DNA of 64,000 nt from NCBI RefSeq assembly GCF_001854185.1, contig NZ_CP017603.1, forward strand, positions 3,472,001-3,536,000, in the 5' to 3' direction. This document shows positions 18,280 through 26,095 of this stretch, piece after piece. The position numbers and the translations under genes were made by a program. The notes under the pieces were generated by a model, which searched no databases, was not told the DNA's origin, and saw nothing but the letters and a program-made list of their open reading frames with translations. The DNA is from Clostridium formicaceticum. Lineage in GTDB: Bacteria; Bacillota; Clostridia; Peptostreptococcales; Natronincolaceae. How positions within the stretch are numbered: position 1 is the stretch's first letter; each line of letters begins with the position of its first letter.

Positions 18280-20049
18280 TTATATAAGCCCTGCTGATTT
18301 CTTGTTTTTAATAAATTTCAGGCAATTTCTTAATTGGGCTTCATCAGGTAATCCTTCTTTAACAGGGAATAATTTATGGTATTCTATGTGACATGATATG
18401 TGTACCAATTGAAGGTTTCTGTAATCATCACTTCCACCTTTAACTTTAGGTATTTTGTGATGAGTTTCTAATCCTTCCTTAAAATCAGTTATGCTCATAC
18501 CACATAGAGGACACTTATATTCCTGTTTCTTTGCTAATTTTTTTCTGTAAGCAACATTATTCTTATGAAACTCTTTTATATCTCTTTTGTAGAAATATTC
18601 TTTGAGTTCTCTATTGTATAGACTATAGTTATGCTTTACTTGCTGATGTCTAACTATAGATGTCCATGCCATTTTCTTTAACTGATTATTTGTTATTGGG
18701 TCAGTTAGTATCCATTTATTTTTACTCTGCCCTGTTTTATCTGGTTTAAAGTATTTCTCTTTAATCCATTTCCAACTTTTCTTTGGGTGTAACCTTCTAA
18801 GAAATCTATATACATTCACCCATACATAATTGTCCATTGCAGTATAAACTTCTTTGGATACTACTGATGACCAGTAATTTGCAGTTCCTATGATTATAGG
18901 ATTTAGTGTGTTAATAAGGGTTTGAATATTCTTACCATACAACATCTTGGTTTTATCTGAAATTTTACCTTTGAAACTTTTTATGCTATTTTTTGAAGGT
19001 TTAATGATTAGTTTACTTCCACTTTCAGTTTTATATCTTTTAATATTAAAACCAAGAAAGTCAAATCCTTCTGTGATATGTGCGACTTTTGTCTTTTCCT
19101 GTGCTAATTCTAACCCTCTGTTTTCGAGATAAGGTTTAAGAATTTTAAACAAGTCTATTGCATCTTGTTCACTCTCACACATTATTACAAAATCATCAGC
19201 ATACCTTGCCATAGCATATTTACTTCTGTTTTCATATGTCACTTCATCTTTCCTATTAACGGTATTGTATTTAGTACCGATGGTTTCTTCCATTCCATGT
19301 AGTGCTATATTAGCAAGGAGTGGTGAAATTATCCCTCCTTGTGGAGTTCCTTCATCAGTTTCATTAAATACACTGTTGTCAACAAATCCTGCTTTAAGCC
19401 ATTTTTCTATAAGTTCACTTTGTGGAAAACCTTTGATTTGTTCCGTAATGAATTTATGATTTAGGTTATCAAAGCAACCTTTGAAGTCTCCTTCAAATAT
19501 CCATTGTTTTTTACCACCTTTAACTGTGTTAAATATTCTTTCTATAGCATCATGGCAATTTCTTTTAGGTCTAAATCCGTAGGATGTAGGTTCAAACCTT
19601 GCTTCCCACTGTGGTTCAAGTGCCATTCTAACTATGTTTTGATATATTCTATCTTTAATGGTTGGTATCCCTAATGGTCTAAGTTTTCCATTTTTCTTTT
19701 CAATATATGTCCTATAGGCAGGTTTAGGATTGTGACATTTGATGTTTAATTCTTTCATTGTATGGTATAATTCAAGTCTTTCATTTGAGGTTAATGCTTT
19801 ATATCCATCTACTCCTGCTGTCTTTTTTCCCTTATTAAGTTGAGTTACTCGTCTTATAGATAACAATAATGTTGCTCCACTATTGATTAACATTCTTTGA
19901 AGGTCTCTAACCTTTCTTACCTCACCAAGACTTTCGGCATGATATATTCGTTGTTGTAATTTCTCTACATACCCTTCAATCTCTTGCCAACCTATTTGTT
20001 GCCAATCGGTAATGTTAGGTAATGCGGACTTCATAGTTGAAGTATTCAT
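18280..20049 (-). CDS. ltrA: group II intron reverse transcriptase/maturase with HNH endonuclease
   Basis: The 589-aa protein is a chloroplast-like (CL-type) intron protein. An N-terminal helical region ends in RRVTQLNKGKKTAGVDG (about 66-82). Reverse transcriptase blocks follow: KLRPLGIPTIKDRIYQ, SYGFRPKRNCHDAI, GDFKGCFDNLNH, GTPQGGIISPLLANI and the catalytic YADD at about 283-286. Then comes maturase domain X, and an HNH nuclease with CPLC (513-516), ETHHKIPKVKGG and HISCH. All key residues are intact. The ATG follows GGGAGGTAAAAGTCG. It probably serves its own intron and could assist the outer intron, whose protein is broken. Confidence 0.95.
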   Translation of the reverse strand: MNTSTMKSALPNITDWQQIGWQEIEGYVEKLQQRIYHAESLGEVRKVRDLQRMLINSGATLLLSIRRVTQLNKGKKTAGVDGYKALTSNERLELYHTMKELNIKCHNPKPAYRTYIEKKNGKLRPLGIPTIKDRIYQNIVRMALEPQWEARFEPTSYGFRPKRNCHDAIERIFNTVKGGKKQWIFEGDFKGCFDNLNHKFITEQIKGFPQSELIEKWLKAGFVDNSVFNETDEGTPQGGIISPLLANIALHGMEETIGTKYNTVNRKDEVTYENRSKYAMARYADDFVIMCESEQDAIDLFKILKPYLENRGLELAQEKTKVAHITEGFDFLGFNIKRYKTESGSKLIIKPSKNSIKSFKGKISDKTKMLYGKNIQTLINTLNPIIIGTANYWSSVVSKEVYTAMDNYVWVNVYRFLRRLHPKKSWKWIKEKYFKPDKTGQSKNKWILTDPITNNQLKKMAWTSIVRHQQVKHNYSLYNRELKEYFYKRDIKEFHKNNVAYRKKLAKKQEYKCPLCGMSITDFKEGLETHHKIPKVKGGSDDYRNLQLVHISCHIEYHKLFPVKEGLPDEAQLRNCLKFIKNKKSAGLI

Positions 20050-20648
20050 CGACTTTTACCTCCCTTTTGAGAATTACTTTACGCTTTATTCTCATGTTGT
20101 ATACCAGTTAGAAGTCAGCACTCTTTCGAGTATATCTCACAATACTATCCACATGGTTATTTCCATTCCCATTGCCTTTCGACTTTGTGGCATTTGCTTT
20201 TTCTAACTTCCTTTACCCTCTGAAGAATTCCGCTTTCCTTACGGTCAACCTACCATCTACAATGGACTTCATAGGGCTTACCAAGTTCGACTTCCGTCAG
20301 ATACGAATGGGTTAGGTTCTTCCAATACGCCGATAGGCATTTGGGTTGTGTTGAATACATTTTAGGGGAGATGTATTCCCTACCTATAAAACGATAGCAA
20401 TTATATCCCAACTATCGCCTGTGATGACGACGCTTATAGAAGTTCACTTATCGTTAACCATACCACTCTTTCTCTCGCCCTCAGAAACTATGGATACTAA
20501 GTTTCCGATTAGACTTTCCCTCATGCAACCCACAAAGGGATTACTCCCTTTGCAGTTTTGGGTGAGAATATTCCTCACAACTGGAATAACAGCCTATTGC
20601 TGTACTGACTAGTGCGGAAGAAGTCGCTTCTTGTCGCACCCCCCGCTT

Positions 20649-20682
20649 CACACCGTGCATGCGAGTTTCCCCGCACACGGCG
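20649..20682 (-). other. group II intron domain V (outer intron)
   Basis: A 34-nt hairpin beginning CGCCGTGTGC, GAAA tetraloop, ending CACGGTGTG. It carries a CGC rather than AGC triad, which occurs in some bacterial classes. It lies only 5 bases from the start of domain VI, which the inner intron interrupts. Confidence 0.82.
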
Positions 20683-20710
20683 TTCCACCGTGATAATAAT
20701 TCAGTTCATA

Positions 20711-21510
20711 CTAATTGACCAGGAGAATGTCCCTGTATTTGTTGAGTTTATCAATATTTTTCTTATTGAATCTTTTAATTTCCGATACATCAAGATTTGG
20801 TTTATGCACTAATACATGACAGCATTCACATAGTGATGCTAGATTTTGAACCTTATTTATTTCCTCAATGGGAAGACTATTATTGATATGATGTGTTGTC
20901 GTATTCTTTGCATCTAACCATTCATTGCAGATTTTACACCTGCCTTTGTCTCTGTTAAATGCATAACATCGATTCATATAATATTCAAAATTGTAAATGG
21001 GGTTCTTTTTTACCTCCTGCTATGATTCTTGAATAGCTAAGTTCCATTAGCTCCTCAGCTCTTGCTAGCAGTGGTGTTTTCTTAGTCCTTCTCTCAAACA
21101 ATCCTCTGCCGAAGGGGGTATAAGGTGTTTCTTCTTGATTTTTCATAGGCTTCTTTTTCCAAGTTGCCATTCCTAAACTTGTTATGCCAATCCATTGCCT
21201 TTAGGGATGTAGACTCTTCTAACCATTTCAGGGTCATACCTTAAGAACATTTGCTCGATTACCTTATATACTTTTTCTAAATCTTTTTCAAGTATATCCC
21301 GTGTGGTTTTTCCATCTACACCAGCAGTTTTACTGCCCTTATTGGCTTTATAGCATTAGTTATAACCACTTTACTAGAGGCTACTTCTACTATACCCTTG
21401 AAGGAAGGCGGTTTCCCTTCGTTTATTGCATTGAATGTTGTTTTGTACAGCCAATCTTGAAGATTTCTAAACTCTTGTTCACCTTGCGGTACGGTAAGTT
21501 GTTGCACCAT
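20711..21510 (-). pseudogene. decayed maturase gene of the outer intron (reverse transcriptase core deleted)
   Basis: Pieces of one intron protein remain in order. The N-terminus (VQQLTVPQGEQEFRNLQDWL, start near 21510 after AAGGGGGTG) shifts frame near 21350 into NKGSKTAGVDGKTTRDILEK and runs to VRRVYIPKGNG. There the frame ends at 21179 and the whole catalytic reverse transcriptase (GIPT, GFRP, YADD blocks) is missing. Next comes a C-terminal domain piece (FGRGLFERRTKKTPLLARAE), another single-base shift near 20990, then an HNH domain (CKIC, THHINN, CECCH) to the stop at 20711. At least two frameshifts and a large deletion make it non-functional. Confidence 0.85.
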
Positions 21511-22250
21511 TTTGTTATACACCCCCTTATATAGGGAGCATTAATATGGCTTTAGTCAGTTTTGCACACCGATACCATTAAATGATATCCTCACGGCTTC
21601 CTTACCTCGTTTGTCAATTAGTATTCCTTATCACGGCTATGCCCCTTCGCTCCGAACAGTTTTATCCATCCTTCCTATGTTGCCATAGATAGTAACTATC
21701 GGCTGTTCATCTTAGCTACTACGGGCTGCTGCCCCTCATCTTCAACAGTCATTTCCTACTGTTTAGTGACATCGGACACTACTATCCTTAACATTCACTG
21801 ATGAGATTCACTTGTTCCTCATTTCCTATCCTTTAACATAGTTTCCTTAGGTTCCCTCTCTGACCCGTCAGCCATTCTTTCGTCCATTGTTGGGGGACTG
21901 AGAACTCTAATCCTTCACTGGATTAGGTTAGACAAAGCAAACACGAATACTTTATCTAAGACTGAACCTCCAAACAGAGGTAGGAGACTTCCGATTCGTA
22001 CTCCTCACGCATTACGAGCCTAACATCCGAGGGTTCTTTCCAGTACATCTGTACTCTATAACCATAGAAACTTTTTGGACCCCCGATTACTTCACTAACC
22101 ACTTCACAGGTCTGTTTTTCACCGACTTTCTCGGGCTTCATACCTCAATCCAGTAGTTCATTGAGGCATGCCGAAGTATTAGGGCGAGAATACCAACATT
22201 TATTCTCTACTTGGGATTTCACCAAGCTACTCGGAAATGAAGTTAGGGTT

Positions 22251-22382
22251 TTTCTCCTTCGGTGTATTGCTAAGACTCCCACTTATGCAAGTGGGGGGTC
22301 AAGCACTACATCCTCGAAGTAAATTCGACTACAATTCAGTAGGAGTAAAAAAAATTCCCACTGAATTAAGGCTCATTTTATA
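22251..22382 (-). repeat. dispersed repeat family A, copy inside outer recA intron
   Basis: On the minus strand it begins TATAAAATGAGCCTTAATTC and ends CTTAGCAATACACCGAAGGA, matching the other family A copies. Two palindromes are visible, including CCCACTT...AAGTGGG. It starts about 55 bases into the outer intron, so it sits in domain I, where it must be tolerated by RNA folding. Confidence 0.8.
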
Positions 22383-22437
22383 CCCCACTAGTTTTCAATA
22401 TCCGTTTCCAGATATCTTGTCTAGCAACAAGTCGCAC

Positions 22438-22726
22438 CATGTTCTGCATCGATAAACGCTGCTGCACCGCCACTTTTTTGTGCTTCTGCTACGATATGCA
22501 AGGAAACTGTGGTTTTACCGGAAGACTCTGGGCCGTAAACTTCTACGATCCTTCCCCGTGGAACACCGCCAATACCCAGTGCAATATCTAAATCAATAGA
22601 GCCAGTAGAAATACACTCAAGATTTAACTTTGACTCCTCGCCTAATGTCATAATAGAACCTTTACCAAACTGCTTTTCAATTTGGCTAATCGCCATTTCT
22701 AATGCTTTTTTCTTTTCCATCATCAT
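22438..22726 (-). CDS. recA: recA exon 1 (N-terminal 96 residues)
   Basis: RecA is the DNA-strand-exchange ATPase of recombination and the SOS response. This exon encodes the N-terminal helix ([20 protein letters not shown]) and Walker A (GPESSGKTT), ending at FIDAEH plus one base. Read through unspliced, translation stops after six more codons (EHGATCC). Three ATG codons in a row (22726, 22723, 22720) follow AAGG; a GTG at 22747 is also possible but its spacing is poor. Spliced with exons 2 and 3, the total from 22726 is 1065 bases, 354 aa, a normal RecA length. Confidence 0.93.
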
Positions 22727-22764
22727 CCAGAACCTTGTCTGGCTCACCTACCTTTCTTTTATTC

Positions 22765-22776
22765 GAACAAATGTTC
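22765..22776. promoter_or_regulatory. LexA (DinR) SOS box of recA
   Basis: A perfect palindrome, GAACAAATGTTC, matching the Gram-positive LexA operator (GAAC-N4-GTTC). It lies just downstream of the recA -10 box, where repressor binding would block transcription. Confidence 0.88.
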
Positions 22777-22783
22777 TCAACCT

Positions 22784-22812
22784 ATTATAACCTATTCCAT
22801 TTATTTGGTCAA
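22784..22812 (-). promoter_or_regulatory. sigma-A promoter of recA
   Basis: TTGACC at 22807-22812 (minus strand), a 17-base spacer and TATAAT at 22784-22789. Near consensus, with the LexA box at the expected transcription start. Confidence 0.88.
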
Positions 22813-22843
22813 ATAATAATTTTATCCTCAAAAATAAAGAAAC

Positions 22844-22890
22844 ACCTTTAAATGATGAAAAAATCCATGGTTTTTTCATCACCTAAAGGT
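22844..22890 (-). terminator. terminator-like hairpin downstream of pgsA
   Basis: ACCTTTAAATGATGAAAAAA pairs with a nearly complementary downstream arm, giving a long hairpin between pgsA and the recA promoter. The T-rich tail on the minus strand is imperfect. Confidence 0.65.
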
Positions 22891-22926
22891 ATATTTGACT
22901 ATCTTTATATTTTTCATAACTATGCA

Positions 22927-23463
22927 CTAATGTTTTAAAACATGGCTATTAAGTCGAATATAATCTATCCCAGAAATGATTGTAAAAATCACAGCTACCC
23001 ACACCATAATCATATCAAAGGGAAAATTAATATATTTGAATGGAAAATTGTCTATTAAAACCGCTATGATTGCTATAATTTGTGTAATGGTTTTTAATTT
23101 TCCCCACCAACTGGCTGCGATCACAACACCCTCTGCAGCTGCCACAGCTCTTAAGATACTAATAGTAAACTCACGGGCAATGATGATAATTACCACTAGG
23201 GCAGATAGTTTGCCCATTTGCACTAAAGATATTAATGCCGCTGATACTAAAAGTTTATCAGCTAAAGGATCCATAAACTTACCTAGAGTTGTTATTTGAT
23301 TTTTCTTCCTGGCTACATAACCGTCAAGAGCATCTGTAATAGCAGCTATGATAAAAATAAAGGCAGCAATCTCTACTCCATAAGGAATTTTATTTAATAA
23401 AAAAATCATAAAAACCGGAATCAAAAATATTCTTAAAATGGTTAATCTATTCGCTAAATTCAT
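22927..23463 (-). CDS. pgsA: CDP-diacylglycerol-glycerol-3-phosphate 3-phosphatidyltransferase
   Basis: A 178-aa membrane enzyme making phosphatidylglycerol phosphate. The CDP-alcohol phosphotransferase motif D-G-x2-A-R-x8-G-x3-D-x3-D is visible in [20 protein letters not shown] followed by DPLADK. Several membrane segments are present. The ATG at 23463, overlapping the rimO stop by 17 bases and preceded by GGAGAG, is preferred; an ATG five codons earlier is possible. Translationally coupled to rimO. Confidence 0.95.
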   Translation of the reverse strand: MNLANRLTILRIFLIPVFMIFLLNKIPYGVEIAAFIFIIAAITDALDGYVARKKNQITTLGKFMDPLADKLLVSAALISLVQMGKLSALVVIIIIAREFTISILRAVAAAEGVVIAASWWGKLKTITQIIAIIAVLIDNFPFKYINFPFDMIMVWVAVIFTIISGIDYIRLNSHVLKH

Positions 23464-24787
23464 CCACTTTCTCTCCAATCAAATCGTACTCTAGAGCACT
23501 TGTTATCTTAACCGGAACAATATCACCAATCGCTATTGGTGTTTTTGTTTGAATATATACCAAACCATCAATTTCTGGTGCATCACCCTTAGTTCTTCCT
23601 AGATATTCACCGCTTCCTTCTAGCTCTTCTTCTACTAAAACCTCAAGTATTTTACTGATTTTCTCATTATTTTTATCAAGAGAAATTTTTTGCTGTATCT
23701 CCATAATCCTCTTTTGTCGCTGTTCTTTTATATCTTCTGCCACTTGATTTGGCATCTTAGCAGCTGCTGTATTCTCCTCCTGAGAATACATAAATACGCC
23801 TAGTCTATCAAACTTCATTTCTTCAACAAACTCCAATAATTCATTAAAATGATTTTCCTCTTCTCCAGGAAAACCCACAATCAAGGATGTTCTAATAACG
23901 ATCTCTGGTACTTCTTTTCTTAGCTTGTTGATTGTTTTTACTAAGCTCTCTTTGTTTGTTCTGCGATTCATCTTCTTTAAAATTTCATCACTGCAGTGCT
24001 GTATAGGCATATCAATATATTTACATATTTTATTATATTTTGCAATAGTTTCTATTAATTTATCTGTAATCATTTCAGGGTAACAATAGAGTAACCGAAT
24101 CCACTGAATACCCTTTATCTCATTCAACTGTTGTAATAAATGAGAAAATTTATACTCCCCATATAAGTCTATGCCATATCTTGTAGTATCTTGAGCAATT
24201 AAGATGATTTCTTTTACACCATTTTCTGCTAACTGCTGCACCTCTTCTACAATACTTTCCATTTTCCTGCTTCTATATTTACCCCTTAATTTTGGAATAA
24301 TGCAGTAGGTGCAGTAATTATCACAACCATCAGAAATTTTAACATAGGCACTGTGGGTAGGGGTGGTTTGGAATCTTGGCAGAGATTCATCATAGATACT
24401 ATCTACATTTCCTATGCGAACAATTTTATTTCCCTTTATACTTTCATGAATGATTTCGATAATTTCATTATAGTTCCCAGTACCGACAATGGCATCTACT
24501 TCAGGTAATTCCTTTAATAATTCGCTTGCATATCTTTCTCCTAAGCACCCAGAAATAATCAATAATTTTAGTTTGTCTTTTTTTAGTTCTCCCATTTCAA
24601 TAATCTTATTAATAGATTCTTCTTTAGCAGATTCAATAAATCCACAGGTATTTACAATAATTACATCAGCCTTTAATTTATCATTGGTCAACTTATATCC
24701 ATATTTATTCAATAAACCTAACATAACTTCTGCATCAATAAGGTTTTTAGAACATCCAAGGGATTCTAAGTATACGCTTAAGTTCAT
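23447..24787 (-). CDS. rimO: ribosomal protein S12 methylthiotransferase RimO
   Basis: The 446-aa radical-SAM enzyme adds a methylthio group to an aspartate of ribosomal protein S12. It has an N-terminal MTTase domain with cluster cysteines (SLGCSKN, NTCGFI, SGCLGE), the radical SAM motif CDNYCTYC (about 147-154) and a C-terminal TRAM domain. The S12-type motif [20 protein letters not shown] separates it from MiaB. Its start overlaps the mnmH stop codon by one base. Confidence 0.96.
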   Translation of the reverse strand: MNLSVYLESLGCSKNLIDAEVMLGLLNKYGYKLTNDKLKADVIIVNTCGFIESAKEESINKIIEMGELKKDKLKLLIISGCLGERYASELLKELPEVDAIVGTGNYNEIIEIIHESIKGNKIVRIGNVDSIYDESLPRFQTTPTHSAYVKISDGCDNYCTYCIIPKLRGKYRSRKMESIVEEVQQLAENGVKEIILIAQDTTRYGIDLYGEYKFSHLLQQLNEIKGIQWIRLLYCYPEMITDKLIETIAKYNKICKYIDMPIQHCSDEILKKMNRRTNKESLVKTINKLRKEVPEIVIRTSLIVGFPGEEENHFNELLEFVEEMKFDRLGVFMYSQEENTAAAKMPNQVAEDIKEQRQKRIMEIQQKISLDKNNEKISKILEVLVEEELEGSGEYLGRTKGDAPEIDGLVYIQTKTPIAIGDIVPVKITSALEYDLIGEKVDEFSE

Positions 24788-25836
24788 TATTTTATCTTCC
24801 CTTCTACTTGATTGTAATAATGCTTTAGTTGCTTTACTGCCTTTTCAATTTTATCATAATTTACATATAAATCATAATCATATTTTGCAATAGAATGTTT
24901 ATATAAGGGATCATAGTAGTTGAGCATTAATTCCTTTGCCACTTCTTCATATTTTTTACTTGCAATATAGTCAATATATTGACTTACTTTTTCTTTACCA
25001 ACTCTTTTTTTTAGATTTATAATAGACTTTATTAATCCTTCATCAGGATTTGCAGGCTTGTTTACATAATCATCCATTAATGTAGCTATTCTGTTATTCA
25101 CAGTAGTTTCAATCAGCACATGCCTTCCACCCATGATCTGCTGATGTAGGGAATTGGGGATGAATACATTGCCGATCCTTTTACTTTCACTTTCAACAAT
25201 AAGAAATTTACTTTTAGCTTTTATAAGGTTATCCACTAATAAAGCTTCAAAGTTTTTTTGTGTTACATCTGTTTCATCAAAACTTATATTGCCAAATACA
25301 GATCCAGTATTTTTTGCTAAAGCTTCTAAGTTCAGCGTAGGAATTTTTTCATCCTGCAGCTTATCTAGAATTTGGGTTTTGCCTACACCTGTATAGCCAT
25401 GTAAAACAATGAATTCATGATAATTATGAATGTTTTCTAAATATTCCAAGGTAAACTTACGAAAAGATTTGTATCCTCCCTGTAGCTGATAAACAGCTAC
25501 ACCTAAATTATTTAAAAAATTTACTACCGAACTACTCCTTAGTCCACCTCTTGCACAAAACACAATAACTGCTTCATTTGTTTTACTAACCTCTGACAAT
25601 ATTTCATAAATATGGGCTAACTTAGAGGAAGCAAACTTAACACCTTTGACCTTAGCCTCCTCAACAGAATTGTTTTTGTAAATTTTTCCGACTTCAACTC
25701 TCTCCTCATCATTAAACAATGGAAGATTTATAGCTTCCGGAATCGTACCGTCTTGGTGCTCAAAGGGGGAACGTATATCTATAAATACTTTTTTTTCTAC
25801 ATATAATGCATTTTTAACATCAATTGTCTTCAACAT
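24787..25836 (-). CDS. mnmH: tRNA 2-selenouridine synthase MnmH (SelU)
   Basis: Replaces sulfur by selenium at the wobble 2-thiouridine of tRNA, using selenophosphate. The 349-aa protein has an N-terminal rhodanese domain with the catalytic cysteine in [12 protein letters not shown] (about residue 94) and a C-terminal P-loop domain with GYTGVGKTQ (about 147-155). The full family layout is present. It implies that the organism makes selenophosphate (selD elsewhere). First gene of mnmH-rimO-pgsA. Confidence 0.94.
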   Translation of the reverse strand: MLKTIDVKNALYVEKKVFIDIRSPFEHQDGTIPEAINLPLFNDEERVEVGKIYKNNSVEEAKVKGVKFASSKLAHIYEILSEVSKTNEAVIVFCARGGLRSSSVVNFLNNLGVAVYQLQGGYKSFRKFTLEYLENIHNYHEFIVLHGYTGVGKTQILDKLQDEKIPTLNLEALAKNTGSVFGNISFDETDVTQKNFEALLVDNLIKAKSKFLIVESESKRIGNVFIPNSLHQQIMGGRHVLIETTVNNRIATLMDDYVNKPANPDEGLIKSIINLKKRVGKEKVSQYIDYIASKKYEEVAKELMLNYYDPLYKHSIAKYDYDLYVNYDKIEKAVKQLKHYYNQVEGKIK

Positions 25837-25864
25837 ACTCTTGTCTCCTACAACATATAAATTT

Positions 25865-26048
25865 TTTATCCTTCGATGTATTGCTAAGACGCCTGCTTCT
25901 AAGTGAACAAACTAAGTGACTAACACCAAATCAGAGATTTGGGTTATCTACTTATACAAGTGGAAGATCAAGCACTACATCCTCGAAACAAATTCCTCTA
26001 CAATTCGGTGGAAGTAAAAATTTCCCATGAATTTAGTCTCATTTTATC
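25865..26048 (-). repeat. dispersed repeat family A, longest copy
   Basis: The termini match the other family A copies (ATAAAATGAGACTAAATTCA ... CTTAGCAATACATCGAAGGA on the minus strand). About 50 extra bases in the centre include another small palindrome, CCAAATCTCTGATTTGG. Located between the mnmH start and the ftsK stop. Confidence 0.8.
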
Positions 26049-26095
26049 TTGTTTTATCCATTTCGTTTTTATAAAAAATAGCAGTTTCACCTTGT

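Larger units (their letters stand above)
18179..20639 (-). mobile_element. inner group II intron inserted in domain VI of the outer intron
   Basis: A complete 2461-bp intron. Its 5' end is GTGCGACAAG (20639 downward), with domains I-III at about 20050-20639, a full maturase gene in domain IV, domain V at 18220-18253, and domain VI ending TTAGCCGAC at 18179. It is flanked upstream by GAAGCGGGGG and downstream by AAAATCACTCC, which together form a normal domain VI start for the outer intron. A hairpin loop at 20361-20370 contains CTCCC, which can pair with the GGGGG just upstream of the insertion (candidate EBS1-IBS1, one wobble pair). Confidence 0.87.
18128..22437 (-). mobile_element. outer group II intron of the recA twintron (whole insertion)
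   Basis: On the minus strand it starts GTGCGACTTG directly after RecA ...FIDAEH plus one base, and ends ACCTATCGCTAT directly before CCCTTGATCC of exon 2. Splicing restores EHALDP. Without the inner intron (18179-20639) it is 1849 bp. It contains domain I interrupted by a family A repeat (22251-22382), a decayed maturase gene (20711-21510), domain V (20649-20682) and a domain VI split into GAAGCGGGGG and AAAATCACTCC...TATCGCTAT. The candidate branch A is eight bases from the 3' end. TATGTT at 21835-21840 can pair with AACATG of exon 1 as EBS1-IBS1 (inference). Confidence 0.88.

Noticed and set aside
20985-21170. independent 61-aa gene inside the recA region
   Set aside because: Its sequence fits the C-terminal part of the outer intron protein, in order with the neighbouring fragments; it is a piece of a pseudogene.
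21956-22141. 61-aa open frame in the outer intron
   Set aside because: It lies in intron domains I-III, has no ribosome-binding site or recognisable fold, and intron RNA structure explains the sequence.
14495-22726. recA as three pseudogene fragments
   Set aside because: All exon junctions restore invariant RecA residues in frame, group II boundary and domain V motifs are present, and exons have no damage, so introns explain the split better than decay.
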